A DNA stretch of 64,000 bases from Litorivicinus sp. (GTDB lineage: Bacteria; Pseudomonadota; Gammaproteobacteria; Pseudomonadales; Litorivicinaceae). The position numbers and the translations under genes were made by a program. Each line of letters starts with the position of its first letter. Within the stretch, counting starts at the first letter, position 1. The stretch is taken from positions 1-64,000 of the forward strand of contig JAOLBK010000003.1 of assembly GCA_028339155.1 (NCBI GenBank). The letters are read 5' to 3'. The notes beneath the pieces are model-generated. The model saw only the letters and a list, made by a program, of their open reading frames with translations, made no database searches and was not told the origin of the DNA. Below, piece after piece: positions 28,922-36,509 of the stretch.

Positions 28922-31195
28922 TTATTCGCGCAAACCCGGCGGCACCAGCAAAGACAGGCCACGAATCATCATTGCGTCCGCCATAACCTGAATAACTTCG
29001 TGGCCAGAGGTCGACTGTATTGCTTTAGTCGCTAATTCCCGACACTCCGGAAGAGAAAATTCTCCGAGCGTTCGCTTTACCTGCGCAAGACTCGCTGCCG
29101 ACATCGACAATTCGTCAAAACCGAGACCGATCAATAAAGCAGATGCCATCGGATCTCCTGCCATTTCTCCACACAACGCAACAGGAATATCCCGAGCCCG
29201 ACCTGAATCACAGACCTGACGCAGTGCTCTCAAAACTGCAGGATGAAAAGAATCAAACATATCCGAAACGCGGGCATTAGTTCGATCAATTGCTAAGATG
29301 TATTGAGTCAGATCATTAGAGCCCACCGAAAAGAAATCAGCTTCCAATGCCAACTCATCTGCCATGTAAACAGCACTTGGGACCTCGATCATCACGCCCA
29401 CCTGTGGTGGCTTAATAACAAAACCCTCACTCAAAAGTTCGTGCACTACCCGGTCAACTAACAGTTTAGATGCACGTAATTCCTCCAATGTCGAAATCAT
29501 AGGCAATAAAACACGCAAATTATTTAGCCCAACCGAGGCCTTCAGCATTGCTCGCGTCTGTGTAAGAAAAATTTCAGGATGATCGAGAGTGACCCGAATA
29601 CCGCGCCAACCAAGAAATGGATTCTCTTCGTCGATCGAAAAATAGGGCAGGCCCTTGTCTCCACCGATATCGAGCGTACGCATGACAACAGGCATCGGTG
29701 AATAAGTAGCCAACTCTTCACGGTACTCAATCTCTTGTTCATCTTCTGTAGGAAAGCGTGAGCGGGAAAGAAACGCAAACTCAGTTCGATACAAGCCAAC
29801 CCCATCAATCCAACTACGCTGCCTCTCTAACAATTCACCAAACGGACCAGAATTCAGTAATAAATGAATTCTGTAGCCATCACTTGTAGTGGCTGGTCCG
29901 TCGCTGATCCTAAGTAACTCTGAGGCCAAATTCTCAGCGTCACGAACTGCATATTGATATTCTTTTAAGATCATTTCGGATGGCTCTATCACCACCTCAC
30001 CTCGCCAACCATCAACTATCATCTTCACACCAGATATGTCAGCAAGCGGCAAATCAACGGCTCCCATAACAGCCGGGATCCCTAGACTTCGGGCGAGAAT
30101 TGCGACATGTGAATTAGCCGATCCCTTAACTGAAACAATACCAAGCAACGAGCCCGCGTCCATCTCTCCAAGCATTACCGGGGTTACATCTTCAGCAACC
30201 AAAATAGCATCGTCGGGATACTTCAGTAATTCATCACCATAACGAAGTAACTTTGATAAAATACGTCTCCCAAGATCCTTAAGGTCTGTACCGCGTTCTT
30301 TGAGGTAGGGATCTTGCATCGCCTCAAACCGAGTGACTAAATCAAGGACTACATGCTTCAATGCTGTAGGTGCATTTTCTCCAGAACGAATCCGCTGACA
30401 GACCTCACCGCCCAAAGTATGGTCCTCGAGCATCCTTAAATAAGTATCGAAAAGAACCGTTTCCTCATGCTGCAGATGACCCGACAGCGACTCTCCGATC
30501 CTCTCGAGTTCGACTTTAACCTCCGCCAAAGCAGCCTGAAATTCGCCAATATCATGATCAGGATTGTCTGTTTTTCCATCTTTTACATGCTTAAGATAGG
30601 CCGGAGGCTTGCGTACAACCGCGGTTCCAACTGTTATACCCGAAATGCCAGCAGCGCCTTTAAAGCGAATATCTTTTGGGTTCTCACCAGTATCAGTTTG
30701 CAAATATAACCGACCAGAGATTTTGGCATGTGCGATCAACGCGGATAGCTGGGCTGCAACTGTGACCAGGAGTGCTTCTTCATCACCGCTAAAGCGTCTT
30801 CGCGTTGTTTGCTGAACAACAATAATCCCGAGCGTTTCTCGTTGATGTACGACTGGCACACCTAAAAAAGACTGAAAAATCTCTTCTCCTGTTTCCTCTA
30901 AAAAACGAAATGCCGGATGTTTCGGGGCATCCTCGAGATTTAAAAGTTTCCCACGCGTACCAACGGAACCAACGAGGCCCTCGTTCTTGCAAAGGCTCGC
31001 AATACGAACCGACGAAGGATTTAAACCATCAGTTGCCATTAAAAGCCAACAGCCTGTCTTATCGTCCAACAAATAAATCGAGCACACACCAGTCTGCATG
31101 GTCGCTTTAATGCGCGTAACAATAATATTGAGAGCATCGTCTAGGTTCTCGGCTTCGGTCACCGCCTGAACGAGGCGTCTTAGAATATCTAGCAT
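28922..31195 (-). CDS. ptsP: Phosphoenolpyruvate-protein phosphotransferase PtsP (EI-Ntr)
   Basis: First component of the nitrogen-related phosphotransferase system. 757 aa: an N-terminal GAF domain (about residues 15-155, GVCSIYLLDDKTGCWLL), an EI-type N domain, the phospho-histidine segment GSANSHVAILARSLGIPAVMG, and the PEP-binding barrel (LYRTEFAFLSR, MRTLDIGGDK, SVGSNDLTQYILAIDR, ALCGEMAGDP with the active-site cysteine). It overlaps the decayed rppH by 7 nt. The phosphate acceptors (NPr, EIIA-Ntr) are not in the window. Confidence 0.97.
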   Translation of the reverse strand: MLDILRRLVQAVTEAENLDDALNIIVTRIKATMQTGVCSIYLLDDKTGCWLLMATDGLNPSSVRIASLCKNEGLVGSVGTRGKLLNLEDAPKHPAFRFLEETGEEIFQSFLGVPVVHQRETLGIIVVQQTTRRRFSGDEEALLVTVAAQLSALIAHAKISGRLYLQTDTGENPKDIRFKGAAGISGITVGTAVVRKPPAYLKHVKDGKTDNPDHDIGEFQAALAEVKVELERIGESLSGHLQHEETVLFDTYLRMLEDHTLGGEVCQRIRSGENAPTALKHVVLDLVTRFEAMQDPYLKERGTDLKDLGRRILSKLLRYGDELLKYPDDAILVAEDVTPVMLGEMDAGSLLGIVSVKGSANSHVAILARSLGIPAVMGAVDLPLADISGVKMIVDGWRGEVVIEPSEMILKEYQYAVRDAENLASELLRISDGPATTSDGYRIHLLLNSGPFGELLERQRSWIDGVGLYRTEFAFLSRSRFPTEDEQEIEYREELATYSPMPVVMRTLDIGGDKGLPYFSIDEENPFLGWRGIRVTLDHPEIFLTQTRAMLKASVGLNNLRVLLPMISTLEELRASKLLVDRVVHELLSEGFVIKPPQVGVMIEVPSAVYMADELALEADFFSVGSNDLTQYILAIDRTNARVSDMFDSFHPAVLRALRQVCDSGRARDIPVALCGEMAGDPMASALLIGLGFDELSMSAASLAQVKRTLGEFSLPECRELATKAIQSTSGHEVIQVMADAMMIRGLSLLVPPGLRE

Positions 31196-31655
31196 GCCAC
31201 TGATCTGATCTGTCGCAGCCCCAGCAACCGATCCATTAATGCTTTACGATAAAAATCACGCTTGAAGGAAATGATTTGACTCAATGGATACAGATAACTG
31301 ACCCATTGATGAGGCTCAAGCTCGGGATAGTAAAAGGGTCCTTGAGCACAAAAAGGCGGCAGCGTTGCTTCTGGCGAATACAAATTTGCTTGCCTCTTGA
31401 ACGAATCAATGATCTCGGCAGGCGATACCGAAGCCAATCGGAAGTTTGTGCTAACAAGCATACGGTGTTACCAGAATTTCTAAGCTCGTCGTATAATTCA
31501 CGATGCAAAGTATCATCAAAATTTTCTCCGCTTTTGATGCCACCTTGAAGAAACTGCCAATATTCGTCTCCGCGACGCCGAGCCCAAAGGACGGAGCCAG
31601 TCGGATGTGCGAGAACGATTTCCACATTTATCCGAAATCCGTTCTCATCAATCAT
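31189..31655 (-). pseudogene. rppH: RNA pyrophosphohydrolase, frameshifted
   Basis: RppH removes pyrophosphate from mRNA 5' ends and starts their decay. The first part (ATG 31655) reads MIDENGFRINVEIVLAH, WQFLQGGIKSGE, WLRYRLPRSLIR and CIRQKQR, clearly RppH, then stops at 31281. The expected C-terminus (WVSYLYPLSQIISFKRDFYR) continues in the next frame to 31189. The switch most likely lies near a run of five T (minus strand) after CIRQKQRCRLF. The Nudix box also departs from consensus: RELYDELRN replaces REL-x-EE-x-G-L, and about eight residues are missing between QKQ and PELEP. It is therefore likely decayed, unless the shift is a sequencing error or is recoded. Position before ptsP is canonical. 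Confidence 0.8.
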
Positions 31656-31728
31656 GACTTGCAACTCCACTAAAACCTTCGCATTCTGTCAACTTTTAGT
31701 CTATGTCTCAATCTAATATGGGAACTTT

Positions 31729-32385
31729 ATGCAACTAGCCATTTTCGATCTTGATCATACCTTGTTGCCTTTTGATAGCGATAAATCTTGGAACCAGTTT
31801 CTTATCGATCAAGGTGTGGTTAGTACAAAATACTATCAAGAAGCGAACGAACGATTTTACCAGGATTATCTGAATGCAAGTCTCGACATTCGAGCATATC
31901 AACGCTTTGCATGTGAGATTTTGCAAAAAAATGGGCTAGAAACGGTCACTCTCTGGCGTACTGAATACATAAAAAAAATCGTGGAGCCACAAATTCAAAG
32001 GAAGGCCTGTGAATGCATTGCAAACTACAAGGAAAAAGGATTTCTAACGCTCATCATTTCTGCAACCAATACATTTATCCTGGAGCCCATCGCCCTACTG
32101 CATGCTGTCGATGCATATCTTGGCTGTGAATTTGAAGTGCTCAATGGGCAATATACTGGCGAGCTAGTTGGAGTGCCTACTTATAAGGTGGGCAAGGTTA
32201 AAGCGCTCGAGTCATGGCTTAAGAAAAAACAAATCAGCCCCACAGCCATCCATTTTTTTTCTGATTCAATAAACGATAGAGCGCTTTTAGAACATGCAGA
32301 CCAATCATTTGTGGTCAACCCAGATAAATCACTAGCGCAACTCGCAGACCAGGCTAAGTGGCCGACGATAAATTTTTCAGATTGA
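31729..32385 (+). CDS. HAD-IB family hydrolase (SerB-like phosphatase)
   Basis: 218 aa cytoplasmic HAD-superfamily hydrolase. Motif I is FDLDHTLLP (nucleophile Asp and +2 Asp), motif II is TLIISATN, the motif III lysine lies in TYKVGKVKAL, and motif IV is FFSDSINDRALL. The cap is the small helical type of subfamily IB, which includes phosphoserine and related phosphatases. It is divergent from rppH, an arrangement I recall from Pseudomonas. The substrate is unknown. Confidence 0.88.
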   Translation: MQLAIFDLDHTLLPFDSDKSWNQFLIDQGVVSTKYYQEANERFYQDYLNASLDIRAYQRFACEILQKNGLETVTLWRTEYIKKIVEPQIQRKACECIANYKEKGFLTLIISATNTFILEPIALLHAVDAYLGCEFEVLNGQYTGELVGVPTYKVGKVKALESWLKKKQISPTAIHFFSDSINDRALLEHADQSFVVNPDKSLAQLADQAKWPTINFSD

Positions 32386-32660
32386 CTTCGAAAGCCCCTG
32401 AAAAATTAGTATATTTCACGTAATAAGAATGTATAAAACAAAATAAGAGCTCAGAAAGTGGTAAATACTTTATTCAATTTGATAAAGATCCCGCAGCGAA
32501 GGCTTTTATTAAACGGATCGACGACTAATGACATTCAAGCCAAAATTAGTTGAATCAGGCAGAACACGAGGACTGACATTTATCGCATCTGGTTTAGCAG
32601 GGGTTTATCATCTCGAAAGTCAAAGGTAATGTATATCTGCCAATGTTGAGATTATGATGA
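32386..32660. other. 275-bp spacer with gene-like remnants upstream of argD
   Basis: A long spacer for this window. On the plus strand, codons from 32427 to 32528 read like a protein end (KYFIQFDKDPAAKAFIKR, then IDD and a stop) but have no usable start codon. The next frame opens at the same place in a TAATG junction. This looks like the residue of a lost two-gene arrangement. The argD promoter should also lie here; I could not pick out a convincing one. Confidence 0.4.
32528..32629 (+). CDS. Small ORF or remnant, 33 codons, unknown
   Basis: Opens with ATG in a TAATG junction with the start-less remnant upstream and ends at TAA 32627-32629. The peptide begins MTFKPKLVESGRTRGLTF and has a short hydrophobic middle. 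No recognisable family. It may be a fragment of a lost gene rather than a functional small protein. Confidence 0.2.
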   Translation: MTFKPKLVESGRTRGLTFIASGLAGVYHLESQR

Positions 32661-33872
32661 ATGACTGACCTAAACGATTTTCAGACTTTTATGACACCGA
32701 ATTATGGTACTCCCCCCATCATCATGTCACATGGTATCGGGAGTACGCTTTGGGACCAAAACGGTAGAAAATTTTTAGATTTTGCCGGCGGCATTGCCGT
32801 GAGTGCATTAGGGCACAGCCATCCAGAAATGGTTTCCGCCCTGACAAAGCAGGCGGCGAAATTGTGGCACTTATCGAACACGCTTGCGAATGAACCAGCA
32901 ATCGAACTCGCCAAAGCACTAGTTCAAGCGACCTTCGCAGACCGCGTCTTTTTATGTAATTCAGGTGCCGAAGCCAATGAAGCAGCAATAAAAGCTGCAC
33001 GGCGGGCCGCATTTAATCAGTCTGGAATAGAAAAATTTGAAATCATCTGTTTTGACAACGCATTTCATGGCAGAACAATAGCCACCGTAACAGCTGGCGG
33101 TCAGGCGAAATATCGCGAGGGCTTTGGCCCAATGCCAGGAGGGTTTACGCACCTCCCATTCAATGATTGTAAAAGCCTCGACAAAACCATCTCTGAGAAA
33201 ACCTGCGCCATTATGGTAGAAGCGATTCAGGGAGAGGGGGGAGTGCGACCAATTTGTCCTACATTCTTCGAAAAAATCAGAGCCGGATGCGATCGAGTGG
33301 GCGCAGCCTTGATTGTGGACGAAGTGCAGACGGGAATGGGGCGAACAGGGAAATTGTTTGCTTACGAACATACAAGCTTCGAACCCGATATCTTAACCAG
33401 CGCGAAAAGCCTCGGTTGCGGCTTCCCGGTTGGAGCCATGTTATGTAAAAATTGGATTGCAAAGCACTTTATCGCTGGAACTCATGGGAGTACATATGGC
33501 GGTAATCCGCTCGCCGCGGCCGTTGCGCTCAAGGCTCTTGCATTAATAAACACACCCGAGATGAATGCCGCTGTCACCGCACGAAGCGAACAGCTTCAGA
33601 AGGGACTTCATGTTTTGAATAAGAAATATCAATTATTCCAAACCATCCGGGGTAAGGGGCTATTGATAGGTGCAGTACTAGAGTCATCATACGCCGACAA
33701 AGCGCATGAATTAGTGGCACTTGGACAAAAGCAAGGATTGCTCACATTAATTGCAGGGGCAAACGTCCATCGCATGGCACCACCGCTAATAATATCAAGC
33801 ACCGAAATCGAGGATGGGCTGACACGATTAGAGTGCGTTTATTCAGATTTTAAAAAATTATTCTCAAACTGA
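32661..33872 (+). CDS. argD: Acetylornithine aminotransferase
   Basis: PLP-dependent class III transaminase of arginine (and possibly lysine) synthesis. 403 aa. Motifs: DFAGGIAVSALGHSHPEM, LCNSGAEANEAAIKAAR, FHGRTIATVTAGGQAKY, VDEVQTGMGRTGKLFAYEH, and SAKSLGCGFPVGAML with the PLP lysine. Begins after a remnant-containing spacer; a small secreted-protein gene follows after 18 nt. Confidence 0.95.
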   Translation: MTDLNDFQTFMTPNYGTPPIIMSHGIGSTLWDQNGRKFLDFAGGIAVSALGHSHPEMVSALTKQAAKLWHLSNTLANEPAIELAKALVQATFADRVFLCNSGAEANEAAIKAARRAAFNQSGIEKFEIICFDNAFHGRTIATVTAGGQAKYREGFGPMPGGFTHLPFNDCKSLDKTISEKTCAIMVEAIQGEGGVRPICPTFFEKIRAGCDRVGAALIVDEVQTGMGRTGKLFAYEHTSFEPDILTSAKSLGCGFPVGAMLCKNWIAKHFIAGTHGSTYGGNPLAAAVALKALALINTPEMNAAVTARSEQLQKGLHVLNKKYQLFQTIRGKGLLIGAVLESSYADKAHELVALGQKQGLLTLIAGANVHRMAPPLIISSTEIEDGLTRLECVYSDFKKLFSN

Positions 33873-33890
33873 ATGGTTTAAACTGTCAAA

Positions 33891-34382
33891 ATGCAATTAA
33901 TTTCCTCAAGAATACCCATCATCTTGCTGACATTCCTCAGCATCTCAAGCTTCGCATTATCATTTGATGTGGCCGGATTGAAACTTGGGGACCCTATCAG
34001 TACGCTCGAATCACTTGATGGACTAAGCAAAAAATTCCTAACGGTCACACACGATCCAGAAGGCAAAATCGTACGTATTTTTTATCGCCAAGAGGACTTG
34101 GCGAATGATGTAGAAACGCAAGCGAAACTCGTCAATCAAATTTGCGAAAAGTACGGCCGTAAATTTGCCTGTGATTATGCACTTTCTGAAATTGAGTCAA
34201 CAGACGGCAGTTTTACTAGTTTCTATCAACGTTATCGAAACCAAAACAAAACTCAGGAGCTTAATGCTCAAATTAGTCGCACTAAAATCATTAGTTTAAA
34301 ACCCAAACTATTTGTTGAAATCGATTTGGTGGATACGGCTTATGGCCAGGCTCTTCTGAACCAAAAATCAACTGATCAATAA
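33891..34382 (+). CDS. Secreted protein of unknown function
   Basis: 163 aa. Residues 1-24 form a signal peptide (hydrophobic core IPIILLTFLSISSFALS), so the mature protein of about 140 aa is probably periplasmic. It begins FDVAGLKLGDPISTLESL, a short pattern seen in several uncharacterised exported proteins. Two cysteines lie 10 residues apart (QICEKYGRKFACDYA); they could form a disulfide, and the DsbA gene is the next gene along, convergent. No family recognised. Confidence 0.65.
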   Translation: MQLISSRIPIILLTFLSISSFALSFDVAGLKLGDPISTLESLDGLSKKFLTVTHDPEGKIVRIFYRQEDLANDVETQAKLVNQICEKYGRKFACDYALSEIESTDGSFTSFYQRYRNQNKTQELNAQISRTKIISLKPKLFVEIDLVDTAYGQALLNQKSTDQ

Positions 34383-34403
34383 AAAAGATAGCTAGCCAAT
34401 ATT

Positions 34404-35033
34404 TTACTGAGAGCGTGATTTTTCTATGAGAAAATCGAGCAATTCAAATAATTTTGACTCGCTACCAGCTTGAGCTACGCCAGTAACATAACGACCATTA
34501 ACTACTAAAGCTGGGACACCACGAATTCCATAGGCACGAACACGCGCATCAGACAATCGCAATGCACTTTCAGTCGAAAATCCTTTCAGTTCACGACGAA
34601 CTATTTTTGGGTCGGCGCCAAATCGCTCAAAGAAAGCAACCACTTCAGCTTCATCTTGAAGCCTCTGTCCCTCACGATGAAGGGCATTAAATACCGCGTC
34701 ATGAACGTCATCCATCAAATCCAAATTTTTTGCGACAACAAACATTCGCGCATGCATTTCCCAAGACCGACCAAAAACCACCGGCATTTGCGTGAAATAA
34801 ACGTCCTCCGGCAACTTGGAAACCCATTTTTTCAAAGACGGATCCAATGCATCACAATGCGGACATCCGTACCAAAAAAGCTCAATAACCTCGATTTTTT
34901 TGGGGTTCGCCGTTACCACTGGCCTAGACAAGGTCTCATAATGAATTCCGCTTTCAAAACCACCTTTTGCAGAAGCATGATTCATCAAAAAAACGAAGCC
35001 AAGAATGCTAACAAAAATTATACGACGCAACAT
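34404..35033 (-). CDS. dsbA: Thiol:disulfide interchange protein DsbA
   Basis: Periplasmic oxidase that introduces disulfide bonds. 209 aa with a signal peptide (residues 1-23, ending near NHASAKGG), the active site CPHC within FWYGCPHCDAL near residue 55, and the cis-proline loop GIRGVPALVVNGRY. Joined to the cytochrome c4 gene by a TGATG junction; this c4-dsbA pair next to engB is, from memory, a Pseudomonas arrangement. The redox partner DsbB is not in the window. Confidence 0.95.
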   Translation of the reverse strand: MLRRIIFVSILGFVFLMNHASAKGGFESGIHYETLSRPVVTANPKKIEVIELFWYGCPHCDALDPSLKKWVSKLPEDVYFTQMPVVFGRSWEMHARMFVVAKNLDLMDDVHDAVFNALHREGQRLQDEAEVVAFFERFGADPKIVRRELKGFSTESALRLSDARVRAYGIRGVPALVVNGRYVTGVAQAGSESKLFELLDFLIEKSRSQ

Positions 35034-35650
35034 CAGCGAAGCCCTCCTACGTAGCTTGATACTGCCCGAATGTCATCATCAGACATATTCTTAGTGACAC
35101 CATTCATCATAACGTTTGCCCGCGCACTTTTTCTAAACGCACTGAGCTGCGATTCAGTATATGCGGCCCATTGGCCCTGAAGTGCAGGAAACCTAGCAGA
35201 AGCCACTCCTAATCCAGTCGGCCCATGGCAGGCGGCACAGGCACTAATGCCTTTCTCAGAATCGCCAAAACGGTATAGCTGCTCGCCCCGTGCAAGCAAA
35301 TCCGCCTCAACGGCTCCAGGCGTTACTGCCTGTATCATGTAATAAGCCGCTAGATCTGATATGTCCTCATCCGACAAAGCAGCTGCCATTCCCTGCATAA
35401 TCGCATTTACGCGACTCCCATCGCGGTAAGCCGTGAGAGTAGACGCCAAATAGCTAGCATGTTGGCCAGCAAGCTTGGGGTAAGCAGAGCTCGGACTGTT
35501 GCCATCTGCGCCGTGGCAGGCAGCACAAGCCACGCTTTTTGCCTTGCCTTGGTCCGCATTGCCGACGTAATTAGTTGGCTTAACAGTTTCGGCAGCATGG
35601 ACCAAGGTCGTCATCATACTAATCGCTAGAGCTGTCCATAATGGATTCAT
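35033..35650 (-). CDS. cc4: Cytochrome c4 (di-heme)
   Basis: Periplasmic di-heme electron carrier, usually a donor to terminal oxidases. 205 aa: signal peptide (residues 1-19), two similar halves each with a heme site (VACAACHGADG near residue 41 and SACAACHGPTG near residue 136) and downstream methionines as likely axial ligands. It is the first gene of the c4-dsbA unit, divergent from engB. Confidence 0.93.
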   Translation of the reverse strand: MNPLWTALAISMMTTLVHAAETVKPTNYVGNADQGKAKSVACAACHGADGNSPSSAYPKLAGQHASYLASTLTAYRDGSRVNAIMQGMAAALSDEDISDLAAYYMIQAVTPGAVEADLLARGEQLYRFGDSEKGISACAACHGPTGLGVASARFPALQGQWAAYTESQLSAFRKSARANVMMNGVTKNMSDDDIRAVSSYVGGLR

Positions 35651-35743
35651 TTATCTAATCTCTTTGTTGGGAACGCGCCAATTTTCAAGGTCGTGTAGTA
35701 TACATGTCACCTGATTTTTATGCATTTTCGAAACGGGGTAAAA

Positions 35744-36370
35744 GTGCGCGATTTTCAACTTGATCCCATACTCGCCAAGACAAAATTCACTATTAGTGCG
35801 CCAAAGCTTAGTCTGTGCCCTGCAGAATGCGGCCCAGAAGTTGGCTTTTGTGGCCGCTCAAATGCCGGAAAATCCAGTGCTCTTAATGTACTTACAGGGC
35901 AAAAAAGTTTAGCTAGGGTATCTAAGACTCCCGGACGGACTCAACTAATCAATTTTTTTGAAGTCCCAGATACCGGTGGATTTTTGGTTGATTTACCAGG
36001 CTATGGTTTCGCCAAAGTACCTGAATCCATCAGAAAACAATGGCAGCATAGTCTTGGCGAGTTTTTGGCCGAGCGCCGAGCATTAATCGGCTTAGTTCTT
36101 TTAATGGACGTCCGCCATCCCTTGACAACCCTAGATGAGCGGTTACTCGAGTTTGCCGATCACCGTGGGATAGAAACGCTACTTCTTCTGACAAAAAGTG
36201 ACAAACTCAGTCGAAATCAATCCGCCAAGGCACGCTTAGGTGTTGAAAAACAGCGACCTCATTCTGAAACCCTCAACTTCTCAAGTCTAGACAAACGAGG
36301 GTTACAAGAGGCCTCTAAGTGGGTTCGCGCACGATTAACAAACACAGATGCATTAACCAACGAAAAATAA
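35744..36370 (+). CDS. engB: Ribosome biogenesis GTPase EngB/YihA
   Basis: Circularly simple TRAFAC GTPase that helps assemble the large ribosomal subunit. 208 aa from GTG 35744, which has GGGGT just upstream; the frame also opens with ATG at 35720, without a ribosome site, so the start is a judgement. G1 is [13 protein letters not shown]3 DLPGYG, G4 TKSD, and the G2 region [15 protein letters not shown] is well conserved. Convergent with polA across a 125-bp spacer that holds a candidate small RNA. Confidence 0.95.
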   Translation: MRDFQLDPILAKTKFTISAPKLSLCPAECGPEVGFCGRSNAGKSSALNVLTGQKSLARVSKTPGRTQLINFFEVPDTGGFLVDLPGYGFAKVPESIRKQWQHSLGEFLAERRALIGLVLLMDVRHPLTTLDERLLEFADHRGIETLLLLTKSDKLSRNQSAKARLGVEKQRPHSETLNFSSLDKRGLQEASKWVRARLTNTDALTNEK

Positions 36371-36475
36371 AAGCCCCTGAGATCCGCCCTAGTTTCAAAA
36401 TGCTACCAAAGTTGCCAACGAAACTGATGGAAAGATCTCTTTATCCCAGCCGAGTCTCTAGGTTATAAACAAAGT
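36363..36475 (-). ncRNA. Candidate small RNA between polA and engB
   Basis: On the minus strand, just after polA, a good promoter (36482-36509) is followed by about 110 nt with self-complementary parts: CCTAG with CTAGG, AGTTTC with GAAACT, and GAGATC with GATCTC. It ends at GGGGC and TTTTATTTTT (36363-36372), which could be a termination tract, although I cannot draw a classic GC-rich hairpin right before it. Spot 42 (E. coli) and ErsA (Pseudomonas) lie between polA and engB in the same place. I see no clear sequence identity to either; the match is by position, size and promoter. Confidence 0.4.
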
Positions 36476-36481
36476 GCAAAA

Positions 36482-36509
36482 ATTATACAATTAAGTTAAT
36501 GCGCCTCAA
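36482..36509 (-). promoter_or_regulatory. Sigma-70 promoter downstream of polA
   Basis: Minus strand TTGAGG (36504-36509), 16 nt, then a perfect TATAAT (36482-36487). It overlaps the polA stop codon and faces into the polA/engB spacer where no protein gene follows on that strand, so it probably serves an RNA. Confidence 0.55.
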
